From contig JAFSHK010000014.1 in the NCBI GenBank assembly GCA_017440375.1, forward strand, positions 1-57,881: DNA of 57,881 nt, given 5' to 3'. Position 1 is the stretch's first letter. Every line of letters begins with the position of its first letter. The DNA is from Lachnospiraceae bacterium (GTDB lineage Bacteria; Bacillota; Clostridia; Lachnospirales; Lachnospiraceae). Of the stretch, positions 24,679 through 33,361 are shown one piece after another. A program made the translations under genes and the position numbers. The notes below the pieces were generated by a model. That model did not search any database and had not been told where the DNA came from. It worked only from the letters and a program-made list of their open reading frames with translations.

Positions 24679-25619
24679 AATAAATCTTTGAAAAATCCTG
24701 TGATAGAATCTTTGACTTCCTGCACAAAATTTTTTGCTGCAGTTTCCACAGCACTTTCTACTGCTTCATTAATTGCTTCATTCGCATTTTCTACAATTCC
24801 TAAACCATATTTCTCATATAGCTGCTGTGCCTGTTCAATCAGATAATCTGCATCCAGACCAAGCGAATCTAACTTCTTTAACAAAGAAACAATCTCTTGC
24901 TTCTCTTCTTCCGTCAATGTAATGCCAAAGGTTTGCTCACCTTCCGCAATTGCATTACGAACACTTTCTTCATCGCCTGTATCCAATTCGCCATTGGCAA
25001 TTTTACCTTTCAGCCATGCAATCAATGCTTCTACTTCTTCCGACGAAACATTACCTTGCAGGCTCTTAATGCTTTCTGCCAATTCTCCTGTTGTAATCAA
25101 TTCATCCAGTGCTGTATCATATGTGTTATCGGATATGATCTGTCCCGACATTGCTTCATAAGCTTTCAGCGCACCAATCAAACCTGCTGTTCCGGAAATC
25201 GGAGACGGTCCGACAACCAATACATTCATATCTTCCACACCCGCTGTCAAAAGTGCGTTTCGATACATTCCGGTTGTACAATAGTTTATATTCTGCGTTG
25301 TTACAGTCACTCCACTGCCCGGCTCTGCTTTGGTCAATTTGACACTGGATAAAGATTTGCTTCCAATAACAGATGCATCCAGGTACTCATCCAAATAGGC
25401 ATGTTCCATTTCATTCGTAATATCAATTACGATACAGTTCTCCAAATCTGCCTCAGTAAGGCCCATCAGCTCTAACACTGTTGCACGCTGTTCTGCAGTT
25501 AAATCTGCACCAAGTGCAACAACGATTTCTTCATCGGCAGATGGCGATGCCGCCATCGCCGATGTATTACATAGTAAGAATGCCATGACCATTATCAAAA
25601 GTCCCAGCCATTTTTTCAT
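24660..25619 (-). CDS. Secreted DUF1002 family protein
   Basis: A 319-aa exported protein with a signal peptide (MKKWLGLLIMVMAFLLCN, cleavage near AMAASP) and the DUF1002 domain (ALGADLTAEQRATVLELMG, VIDITNEMEHAYL, NINYCTTGMYRNALLTAGV, NVLVVGPSPISGTAGLIGALKAYE). The C-terminal third is helical and acidic and ends in an amphipathic stretch. The family is common in Firmicutes and of unknown function. ATG 25619 is preceded by GGAGG. It lies downstream of the hydrolase and is closed by the terminator at 24644-24678. Confidence 0.88.
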   Translation of the reverse strand: MKKWLGLLIMVMAFLLCNTSAMAASPSADEEIVVALGADLTAEQRATVLELMGLTEADLENCIVIDITNEMEHAYLDEYLDASVIGSKSLSSVKLTKAEPGSGVTVTTQNINYCTTGMYRNALLTAGVEDMNVLVVGPSPISGTAGLIGALKAYEAMSGQIISDNTYDTALDELITTGELAESIKSLQGNVSSEEVEALIAWLKGKIANGELDTGDEESVRNAIAEGEQTFGITLTEEEKQEIVSLLKKLDSLGLDADYLIEQAQQLYEKYGLGIVENANEAINEAVESAVETAAKNFVQEVKDSITGFFKDLFSGFMN

Positions 25620-25696
25620 AAACTTCCTCCATATTGCCAATATCTAAGATAGAGAATTTCTGTTAACTGCAATTCTGTTAGCTTCATTTCTGTCAA

Positions 25697-26632
25697 CTAT
25701 GAAATTCTCTGCAGAATCCAACGGTAAATGTCACCGTACACTTTTTCTCTGTCGGTTTCATTCAGCAACTCATGTCTGTCTTTCTCATACAGCTTGATCT
25801 GTACATTCTGCATACCATGATCTAAAAATGATTGATATACTTTTTCTACACTTTTACCATAATTTCCAACTGGATCATCTGCTCCTGCAACAAAGAAAAC
25901 CGGTAGTCTCTTCGGCATACTCTCTAATTTATTCTCGTCATGACAATTTCTGATTAAGCGGAATAATGTTTCAAATCCATTCAGCGTGAAAGCAAAACCA
26001 CACATCGGATCTGCCAGAAAACGGTCTACATTTGCCTTTTCTCTGGAAAGCCAATCCATTTCCGTTCTTGCCGGCTCAAACCTATCATTAAAATTTCCAA
26101 AGGATGCCTTGTCTACAAACTTACCTACATGCTTGCTTCCCAAAAAGAGTTTCTGAACGGCTGTAACAACTCTGCCAAGAAATAAAATTCTTTTTGACTG
26201 CATTCCGGTTCCGCAAATAACAGCACCATCAATTCCGGTTCCATAACGGAACAGATAATTTCTCAAGATAAAAGAACCCATGCTATGACCAAGAATCAGA
26301 TACATTACCCCCGGATATTCTTCCTGCATCATTTTTTTCAAACGATGCACATCTCTTACCAGTACCGTATCCGCATCATTTTCACAAAAATACCCATAAG
26401 TACCACCGTCTGCGACGGATTTTCCGTGTCCAAGATGGTCTTCACCTACTACCAGAATTCCTTTTCCGGCCAAATATCTTGCAAACTCATCATAACGATC
26501 AATATGCTCTGACATACCATGCACGATTTGAAAAATACAAACCGGTTTGTCTGTTTCCGGAACCCATTTGATAGCATGTATCTTATTTTTCTGATCTCTG
26601 GAATCAAAATAAAATTCTTCTTTGCGTATCAT
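25697..26632 (-). CDS. Alpha/beta hydrolase, lysophospholipase/monoacylglycerol lipase-like
   Basis: A 311-aa serine hydrolase without signal peptide. The nucleophile elbow is GHSMGSFI; HGMSEHIDRYDEFARYLA and GEDHLGHGKSV at the N-terminus are typical of the PldB/monoglyceride-lipase group. The acid is probably in VAGADDPVGNYGK and the base in YEKDRHELLNE. Substrates are likely lysophospholipids or monoacylglycerols, inferred from family. The ATG at 26632 has GGAG eight bases upstream; a GTG at 26641 is in frame. It lies between metG and the DUF1002 gene in the same direction. Confidence 0.87.
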   Translation of the reverse strand: MIRKEEFYFDSRDQKNKIHAIKWVPETDKPVCIFQIVHGMSEHIDRYDEFARYLAGKGILVVGEDHLGHGKSVADGGTYGYFCENDADTVLVRDVHRLKKMMQEEYPGVMYLILGHSMGSFILRNYLFRYGTGIDGAVICGTGMQSKRILFLGRVVTAVQKLFLGSKHVGKFVDKASFGNFNDRFEPARTEMDWLSREKANVDRFLADPMCGFAFTLNGFETLFRLIRNCHDENKLESMPKRLPVFFVAGADDPVGNYGKSVEKVYQSFLDHGMQNVQIKLYEKDRHELLNETDREKVYGDIYRWILQRIS

Positions 26633-26674
26633 ATTCCTCACTCCAAATCTATCATTTCTGCGTCATACCTCTGA

Positions 26675-28696
26675 TTAACAGATTTCTGCTCCTGCCGGCA
26701 TCATTTTCTCCGGTGTCATAAGTGCCAGATTTCCATCTGCGTCTTCTGCACAAAGAAGCATACCTTCGGACATCATTCCTGCGATTTCTCTTGGCTGTAA
26801 GTTTACCAATACCATAACTTTCTTACCAACCATTTCTTCCGCACTATAATGTTGTTTTATTCCGGATAATATCTGTTTTACGGAAGAACCTATGCGCACC
26901 TGGGAGCATAATAACTTTTTAGATTTTGGCACTTCCTTACATTCCAGAATTTCACCTACCCGGAACTGACATTTATCAAAATCATCATAAGAAATCACTT
27001 CTTTTGGTTCAATATCGATTACATTTTCCGGCACTTCTTCTTTCTCCTCTTCTACCACGCCTGCTGCCGCTTTGCGTTCTGCAAACATTGCTTCTACTTT
27101 TTCCATCACTTCATTTAAATCCTGACGCGCAAACAAAATTTCCGGTGTTTCGGTTACTTTATTTCCGGATGGATACAAAGCAGATGCTCTTCCGGTGTCC
27201 TGATTCTTAGCACATTCTTCCAATACTTCGAAATCTACTAACTGTGCATTGATTTGTCCGGCAATCTTAGCTGCTGTTTCCGGCATATATGGCTCTAATA
27301 AGCTTGCACCGACTAAGATACCATTTAATAAGTTGTATAAAACAGTTGCCAGTCTATCCTTCTGTGCTTCGTCTTTTGCCAGTGCCCAAGGCATTGTTTC
27401 ATCAATGTACTTGTTGCAGCGTTTGAACAGTACAAAAATCTCTGTCATAGCGTCTGCTACACGTAAGTCATCCATTTTCTTAGTAACTCTTGTGTAGGTA
27501 TCTGTCAAAACATTCCATAAATCGGCATCCACATCTTCTGCACCGTCAGCTACACCGACTTTCTTATTTTCTACCACGCCGCCAAAATATTTGTTGCTCA
27601 TGGAAATCGTTCTGTTTACCAAGTTACCCAAAGTATTGGCAAGGTCAGAATTCATTCTTTCCACCATTAAATCCCAAGTAATAACACCATCATTTTCAAA
27701 CGGCATCTCATGAAGAACAAAGTAACGAACAGCGTCCACACCAAAGAATTGAATTAAATCGTCTGCATAAATAACATTTCCTTTGGATTTACTCATCTTG
27801 CCGTCGCCCTGTAATAACCACGGATGACCAAATATCTGCTTTGGTAACGGCTCATCCAAAGCCATTAAGAAAATCGGCCAATATAGTGTATGGAAACGAA
27901 TAATATCTTTACCAATCAGATGCAAATCTGCCGGCCATAATTTCTTATACTGGTCAGTGTTGTTACCGTCTGCATCGAAGCCAATACCGGTAATATAGTT
28001 TGTCAGCGCATCTAACCATACATAAACTACATGTTTGTCATCAAAATCTACCGGAATACCCCATTTAAAGGAGGTTCTGGATACACACAAATCCTGCAAG
28101 CCCGGTAAAAGGAAATTGTTCATCATTTCATTTTTACGGGAAACCGGCTGAATAAATTCCGGATGTGCATTGATATGCTCAATTAATTTATCAGCATATT
28201 TACTCATTTTGAAGAAATAGGCTTCTTCTTTCGCCGGCTTAACTTCTCTTCCACAGTCAGGACATTTGCCGTCTACTAACTGAGACTCTGTCCAGAAGGA
28301 TTCACACGGAGTACAATACATTCCTTCGTATGCTCCCTTGTAAATGTCTCCCTTATCATATAATTTTTTGAAAATTTTCTGTACCTGTTTCTCATGATAA
28401 TCGTCCGTTGTACGGATGAATTTATCATAAGAAGTATTCAAAGAATCACAGATTTCACGAATTTGTCCTGCTACATTATCCACAAATTCCTTCGGTGTAA
28501 CTCCTGCGTCCTGTGCTTTTAACTCAATTTTCTGTCCATGCTCATCTGTTCCAGTCTGGAAGAAAACATCGTATCCGTCTTTTCTTTTGAAACGGGCAAT
28601 ACTGTCTGCCAGTACGATTTCATAACTGTTTCCGATATGTGGCGTACCGGATGTGTAAGCAATCGCTGTTGTAATATAATACTTTCCTTTGTTCAT
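26675..28696 (-). CDS. metG: Methionyl-tRNA synthetase
   Basis: A 673-aa class I synthetase charging tRNA-Met, including initiator tRNA. The catalytic motifs are HIGNS (HIGH) near residue 20 and KMSKSKGN. The zinc insertion carries CTPCE and CPDCG. The C-terminal 110 residues form the tRNA-binding EMAP-like domain (YDDFDKCQFRVGEILEC). A charged linker rich in Glu and Val precedes it. The start at 28696 was chosen because GGAGAG is upstream and the longer frame to 28801 runs into the T-box terminator. Confidence 0.95.
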   Translation of the reverse strand: MNKGKYYITTAIAYTSGTPHIGNSYEIVLADSIARFKRKDGYDVFFQTGTDEHGQKIELKAQDAGVTPKEFVDNVAGQIREICDSLNTSYDKFIRTTDDYHEKQVQKIFKKLYDKGDIYKGAYEGMYCTPCESFWTESQLVDGKCPDCGREVKPAKEEAYFFKMSKYADKLIEHINAHPEFIQPVSRKNEMMNNFLLPGLQDLCVSRTSFKWGIPVDFDDKHVVYVWLDALTNYITGIGFDADGNNTDQYKKLWPADLHLIGKDIIRFHTLYWPIFLMALDEPLPKQIFGHPWLLQGDGKMSKSKGNVIYADDLIQFFGVDAVRYFVLHEMPFENDGVITWDLMVERMNSDLANTLGNLVNRTISMSNKYFGGVVENKKVGVADGAEDVDADLWNVLTDTYTRVTKKMDDLRVADAMTEIFVLFKRCNKYIDETMPWALAKDEAQKDRLATVLYNLLNGILVGASLLEPYMPETAAKIAGQINAQLVDFEVLEECAKNQDTGRASALYPSGNKVTETPEILFARQDLNEVMEKVEAMFAERKAAAGVVEEEKEEVPENVIDIEPKEVISYDDFDKCQFRVGEILECKEVPKSKKLLCSQVRIGSSVKQILSGIKQHYSAEEMVGKKVMVLVNLQPREIAGMMSEGMLLCAEDADGNLALMTPEKMMPAGAEIC

Positions 28697-28784
28697 AGTG
28701 CTCTCCTTATCATCTTCATTCTTTTCTGGGCTACATTCTAGCGGAGCGTTTTTGATTCCTAGGAAAGAACTTTCCCTATAAATC

Positions 28785-29090
28785 AAAAACCGCCTTCTCA
28801 TATCTTACGAATATAAGAAGACGGATATTAACCGTGTTACCACTTCTCTTCATTATCTTCTCACGAAGATAATCTCTGCAAGTACCATCTGATACTCTGC
28901 CGCTATAACAGGCGGAACCTGTTGCAACCTGACCCTCTGGCTCGGATGCACTGCTCGGAAGCCATGTTCGGTATGTTTCCTCTCATCCCTCTCAGCAACT
29001 GTGTCTGGATATAAACACAGGCGCGTATCGCGCAATGGGACATTCTCTGTAAAGACTCCGCATACTTACTCTCTTCGTCACTGCTTTTAC
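28785..29090 (-). promoter_or_regulatory. T-box leader controlling metG
   Basis: Minus-strand leader of about 300 nt. Stem I starts near AGTGACGAAGAGAGTA (about 29087-29070). Its 3' side reads GCTGAGAGGGATGA, where ATG at 28986-28984 sits in specifier position and would read the Met anticodon. The T-box sequence is GTGGTAACACGG, a variant of the usual GGTGGTACCGCG form. It is followed by a terminator stem CCGTCTTCT/AGAAGGCGG (28824-28790) and TTTTT. Uncharged tRNA-Met should favour read-through into metG. The specifier placement is by eye. Confidence 0.85.
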
Positions 29091-29105
29091 CAATATATTG
29101 TAAGC

Positions 29106-30194
29106 CTAACACAAAGAAATTATGTTGTCAACGTCACACATCTGATTCCATTTTCTCTCCATATCTTCTACAAGTGCAAACTGTGTTCGGCATCGGTCCA
29201 GATTGTGCCCTTCCCTGTGTACCTTAAAATAAGTATCTCCCTGTAAATAATCGGTCAGGAAACGCATACCGCACTCCAAAGTCATGATTTTGGCTCCCAT
29301 CGGCAGCATTTCCATTTCTTTGGACGTTAATCTGCCGTCACATCCTTCCAGAAAACCTTGCAAGTAAGCTTGATACAATTCCAAGGAAAGCGACACCTTC
29401 TCTGTATCCGGCTCATCTTCTGCCGCAGTATTTGCTCCGAAACGAATGGCATCACCAAAATCATAAACCGAAAGTCCCGGCATAACTGTATCCAAATCAA
29501 TCATACAAATTGCTTTCTTTGTATTCACATCAATCAGAATGTTATTCAACTTTGTATCGTTATGAGTTACACGAAGCGGAAGTTCTCCTTTCTTAAACAT
29601 CTCACCAAGTATTGACATTTCTTCTTTATGTGCTCTGACAAACGCAATTTCCGCTTCAACTTTTGCGGCTCTCTGACAGCAATCTTTTGCTACTGCTTTC
29701 TCAAAATCCTGATACCGTTTTGCTGTATTGTGAAAATCCGGAATAATTTCATGCAACTTTTCCGCAGGAAATCCGGTAAGCAACGCTTGAAATCTTCCCA
29801 CTGCCACACCACTCTGATAAAAATCCTCTTTTCGCTCTACCTGATTATATGATATGGCTTCCTCAATAAACACATAAACTCTCCACGCATTTCCGTCTTC
29901 ATCGGTATAATAAGGATTACCCTCTTTCGTCAAAATAACCGTCATCGTTTCACGTTCTGAGTCTCCGCCTTCCCTTACGATTTCCTCGCGCAAGAAGGAA
30001 GTAACTTGCAAAATGTTCTCCATCAATTCTTCTACATTAGGGAATATTGACGTATTTATTTTCTGCAAAATATATTTTTTATTTTCCTTTACTGTTACCA
30101 GAAAAGTCTGATTGATATGTCCGCTTCCATATTTTTCAACCGAAAGCACTTCTTTCTCTATCCGAAAATGATTTAATATTTCTTGCTGCTTCAC
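29106..30194 (-). CDS. Aminoglycoside-phosphotransferase-fold sugar kinase (NahK-like)
   Basis: A 362-aa kinase of the APH/choline-kinase fold. The nucleotide region is GSGHINQTFLV; the catalytic loop is THNDTKLNNIL and the metal site MIDLDTVMPGLSVYDFGDAIR. The sequence resembles N-acetylhexosamine 1-kinase, which phosphorylates GalNAc or GlcNAc at C1 in the lacto-N-biose/galacto-N-biose pathway. No lacto-N-biose phosphorylase gene is present here, so the substrate is uncertain. The probable metG promoter (TTGACA at 29131-29126) lies inside its 3' end. Confidence 0.8.
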   Translation of the reverse strand: MKQQEILNHFRIEKEVLSVEKYGSGHINQTFLVTVKENKKYILQKINTSIFPNVEELMENILQVTSFLREEIVREGGDSERETMTVILTKEGNPYYTDEDGNAWRVYVFIEEAISYNQVERKEDFYQSGVAVGRFQALLTGFPAEKLHEIIPDFHNTAKRYQDFEKAVAKDCCQRAAKVEAEIAFVRAHKEEMSILGEMFKKGELPLRVTHNDTKLNNILIDVNTKKAICMIDLDTVMPGLSVYDFGDAIRFGANTAAEDEPDTEKVSLSLELYQAYLQGFLEGCDGRLTSKEMEMLPMGAKIMTLECGMRFLTDYLQGDTYFKVHREGHNLDRCRTQFALVEDMERKWNQMCDVDNIISLC

Positions 30195-30237
30195 TATTTT
30201 TCCTTCTCTCTAATTATTAAGATATATTATAATCCAC

Positions 30238-31563
30238 TTATTTTGTGTATGTAAATCCTTTTATGACCACTGGAACATTCGCATCCAAACAAGTAACGTC
30301 CTGATTCAAAGCCGCCAGTTTACAAGAATAGATTCCTGCTTTTGCTATTTCCACAAAAGCCCCTTTACCGATTATCTCTCCCTGCTCATTACTCCATATT
30401 AAGTGTTCTTGTTCTGTCTCCGGCAGCAAAAGATTCGAAAAGCCATCCTGCGACAATATTTCTGCCTGTACTTTCATTTTCCCATCCAAATAATCCTCAT
30501 CTGCTCCTGTTATTTTCAATGTGGCATATACTAAATCCGTCTTGCCGCAAACAATGTCGTGATGCCAGATTGTCTTTTCCTGACTGCTCACACTGTCGCA
30601 AGTTCCGGCACTCTGATATATGCCGCCATGCCACGGACAGGTATAATATCCTCCATGCCAAGAGCCGCCTCCTTCTTCCGATTCATTTGGATACCATGTA
30701 GATTCTGTCTGCTGTAATGTCCCACCGCATACGCTTTGACTTACTTCTTTGGTTGTATAATTATGATAACATCCCGAAATGCCTTCTATCTCCACACTAT
30801 TACCAATGTGTTTATGCTGTATCGTCACTTCTTGTTCTCCCGTTGCATAAATCGGACACATATCCGGTCTGAAAACACCTCCGGCACCATCCTCTTTTCC
30901 CTTCGCATACGCCTTGTCATTATCTGCACCTGTACCAAGCAATAACATTCCATCCAGCCATGCTGCTTTTCCTTTGGAAAGATTATCTGCTGTGGCTGCC
31001 TGATAAAAATCCATATGCTCCGCAACACCTTCTATTTGCAAAGGAAACTTAGGCTCTCTTACCGCAATCTCTTCCGGTACACTTTGCGAATTGCGAACTG
31101 CATTTAATAATATATCCCATTCTATCTGCTCTCCTCCCGGTATATTTCCGGATCTGTTTTCAGGGTTTCTGGAATACTGCCATCCGGCATCTGTTTGAAC
31201 AAAGCTTGTCCCTAGCTGCAATAGTTTCTGTAACATTTCCGTTTTTTTGTAATCTAAATGTCTCTTTATTTCCCATATATCGGTTCCGTCATAAACGAGC
31301 GCCTCCGCCATCCCTTCTTCTTGATAAACCAAACGACCATGGCTACAAATGCGTTCTTCCTGCTGATATGCCAAACTATCATAGCTGTTTCCCTCCTCTG
31401 CCGCATAAGCAACATTTCCACAGCTATAACACAAAATGACAATTAGCAAAGTCATTGCAAAACACATTTTCTGCTGCCCAAACTCTATTCTTTTACTTTT
31501 CTTACTGCACATATACTCTTTGTCACTCCTCCTGATCTTTTCACATTTATTCATCCCATTCAC
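30238..31563 (-). CDS. Exported Cys/His-rich protein, paralogue of the next gene upstream
   Basis: Function not recognised. Up to 441 aa with an N-terminal signal or anchor helix (MCFAMTLLIVILCYSC, then AYAAEE). The first half shares a domain with the protein at 31560-32204: GWQYSRNP and later DNL..G.AAW.DG.LLLGTG....YAKGKEDGAG. The second half is unique, rich in Cys and His (CYHNYTTKE, WHGGYYTCPWHGG, IWHHDIVCGK), and ends in an Ig-like beta segment. The start is unsure: a GTG at 31563 overlaps the upstream stop as GTGA, and ATGs occur at 31554 and 31512 (AGGAGG 15 bases upstream of the latter). Metal binding or disulphide bonding is inference. Confidence 0.65.
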   Translation of the reverse strand: MNGMNKCEKIRRSDKEYMCSKKSKRIEFGQQKMCFAMTLLIVILCYSCGNVAYAAEEGNSYDSLAYQQEERICSHGRLVYQEEGMAEALVYDGTDIWEIKRHLDYKKTEMLQKLLQLGTSFVQTDAGWQYSRNPENRSGNIPGGEQIEWDILLNAVRNSQSVPEEIAVREPKFPLQIEGVAEHMDFYQAATADNLSKGKAAWLDGMLLLGTGADNDKAYAKGKEDGAGGVFRPDMCPIYATGEQEVTIQHKHIGNSVEIEGISGCYHNYTTKEVSQSVCGGTLQQTESTWYPNESEEGGGSWHGGYYTCPWHGGIYQSAGTCDSVSSQEKTIWHHDIVCGKTDLVYATLKITGADEDYLDGKMKVQAEILSQDGFSNLLLPETEQEHLIWSNEQGEIIGKGAFVEIAKAGIYSCKLAALNQDVTCLDANVPVVIKGFTYTK

Positions 31564-32204
31564 TCAAACAAATATCCTGTCACATTCCCGTTCTCATCCC
31601 GAATCGGAAGCATGTTTGTGTACCCTGCTCCCTCCATCCAGCCTCGTGCATAACTTTCCATCAAATCATGATTATTGCCGAGCAAAAGACTGCCGTCTGC
31701 CCAAGCAGTATTTCCCAAGGTCAAATTGTCCGAGGTTGCCAAACTATAAGAATCTACATATTCCTGCGGCAATTTCTGGGAATCGGAAAGTGCCTCTGTT
31801 AAGGTTGCAAAGGGCATACCCGCCAAGTCATTCACGCTATGCAACTTCACTGTTTCTGTCTCCGTCTGCGGATTACGGGAATATTGCCAACCTTCCTCCG
31901 TTTGAAAAAATTTTGTTCCTACGCCGCCAAGTGACTCTATCATTCCATTTTTTCCCTTAGCGGCTGATTGAAAAAGCATTTCTAAATCTCCTGCATCAAA
32001 AATAACTTCTTCACCGCTTTCATCCACATAATGAATGACTCCTTTGCTTCTTATCTGCTCCGATGTCTCTGCATGTGATATCATTTTCGGTGCACACATA
32101 AGCAGCATGACAAGGCTTCCACCGCATATCGTAAGTAACCATCGGATTTCTCGCTTCATTGGGCGCTTTGTTCGTCCTTCTGTTTGTTGTTTTATCTTCT
32201 TCAT
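31560..32204 (-). CDS. Exported protein sharing the GWQYSRNP domain
   Basis: Function not recognised. A 214-aa product with a basic N-terminus, one hydrophobic helix (WLLTICGGSLVMLLMCAP) and an outside domain containing FFQTEEGWQYSRNPQ and LATSDNLTLGNTAWADGS followed by LLLGN and YARGWMEGAG. The same two blocks occur in the downstream gene, pointing to gene duplication within the cassette. ATG 32204 has a GAGGTGAAG Shine-Dalgarno region. It is 19 bases after the coiled-coil gene and overlaps the following gene by four bases if that begins at its GTG, so the three are co-transcribed. Confidence 0.7.
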   Translation of the reverse strand: MKKIKQQTEGRTKRPMKREIRWLLTICGGSLVMLLMCAPKMISHAETSEQIRSKGVIHYVDESGEEVIFDAGDLEMLFQSAAKGKNGMIESLGGVGTKFFQTEEGWQYSRNPQTETETVKLHSVNDLAGMPFATLTEALSDSQKLPQEYVDSYSLATSDNLTLGNTAWADGSLLLGNNHDLMESYARGWMEGAGYTNMLPIRDENGNVTGYLFE

Positions 32205-32223
32205 AATTTCTTCACCTCTTCTA

Positions 32224-33090
32224 CTATTCTTTCGGAAACAGATATAGCGCATTTTCAAATGGCTCATAGCGATAATATAATAATTTCGTCGCCAAATCCT
32301 GTACTTGCGACTGTACATCACCTATCTGGGTTGACATATTTTGTATTTTATTTGTTACACCTGCCATATTTTGCTCCATGGCGGTCTTCAAAGAACCTTC
32401 TACCGCATTGATTTTAGCTTTCAGCTCTTCATCTGCCGTCTCCAGTGCTGTAATTTTGCTGTATAGATTCGAAATATCTGTATTCACCTGTGACAACTGC
32501 GTACTAATTGATACAATGTGTTCCTGTATCTGTGGAATGGTATCTGTCTGCATTACATTCACTATGTCTGTCAAATCATACAGTTGTGTCTGAGTTTCCT
32601 GTAATCTGGTAACTAACTGCGAAATATCTCCCGTTATCTCCTTTATTTGTGTCTGCAACCCTTCGGCATCTTCTTTCTGAGAAGCTTCCACGCTTTCCAG
32701 TGTCTCTTGAATGGTCGTCATGGAAGTTAACAGTTCTTCTACCTTTTCCTCCAAATATTGAATGCTGGTAAGATACTGTTGCTTCAATTCTTCATTTTCC
32801 GGGGATGCCATAATTTCTTCCTGCTTGACTTCAAATGTTTCCATCGTCATGCTTTCTTCCAAATCAAGCCCTTCCTCGAAGTTCATTCCTTCCAAGCTTG
32901 CTTCTTCCAAAACCGGTTCCTCGACATTTGATCCTTCTGTTCTTTTTTGCCAAAGTAATAACAGGCATAAAATAATAATCACTAGCACTACTACACCCAA
33001 CATACAAAACGTCAAAAAATTTCCTCGCTTTTCCGGATGATTTTTCCATTTGTCGATAAAATTCGACACTCGTGTCATAAATTCTTCCAT
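32224..33090 (-). CDS. Single-pass membrane protein with long extracytoplasmic coiled coil
   Basis: Function not recognised. 288 aa: a short charged cytoplasmic N-terminus, a membrane helix at about 27-47 (FCMLGVVVLVIIILCLLLLW), an acidic stretch at about 50-85, then heptad-rich coiled coil from about 95 to 270 (LEEKVEELLTSMTTIQETLE, repeated IS.L..I..LET). A short aromatic tail ends FENALYLFPKE. ATG 33090 has AAGGAGAG upstream. First gene of the cassette with two exported paralogues; it may form an anchoring stalk for them, which is inference. Confidence 0.72.
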   Translation of the reverse strand: MEEFMTRVSNFIDKWKNHPEKRGNFLTFCMLGVVVLVIIILCLLLLWQKRTEGSNVEEPVLEEASLEGMNFEEGLDLEESMTMETFEVKQEEIMASPENEELKQQYLTSIQYLEEKVEELLTSMTTIQETLESVEASQKEDAEGLQTQIKEITGDISQLVTRLQETQTQLYDLTDIVNVMQTDTIPQIQEHIVSISTQLSQVNTDISNLYSKITALETADEELKAKINAVEGSLKTAMEQNMAGVTNKIQNMSTQIGDVQSQVQDLATKLLYYRYEPFENALYLFPKE

Positions 33091-33361
33091 GTTGTCTCTC
33101 CTTTTCCCGTTTGTCGTTTTGTTTTACTTTTCCGGTCACCTTCTCGGTTTATTTGCTGTATGTCACTTGAATTGTCGGCGAATCGCCTGATTACGTTGTG
33201 TCAGATATTCAGATTACTTCAAAAGATTGTAAAAACACGATATCAGAATCATTTTATAAATGCAATATCGGAAATTTGTACAAATTTTTTCATAAAAAAA
33301 TCGGAAAACCACCGTTTGTCCCGATGTTTTCCGACTTTTTATTTGTCAATAGCTTTTTTAG
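33091..33361. other. Intergenic region with promoter candidates and a perfect 16-bp palindrome
   Basis: No gene seen. The palindrome AAATTTGTACAAATTT spans 33272-33287. On the minus strand its TTGTAC could serve as a -35 for TATAAA at 33258-33253 with a long 19-bp spacer. A second candidate is TTTACA, 17 bp, GAATAT further downstream. The map terminator lies at the other end. Confidence 0.45.
33294..33334 (-). terminator. Terminator of map
   Basis: Stem TCGGAAAAC (33334-33326 on the minus strand) with GTTTTCCGA (33309-33301), followed by a run of seven or more T. The plus strand also has TTTTT, so it may work in both directions. Confidence 0.85.
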
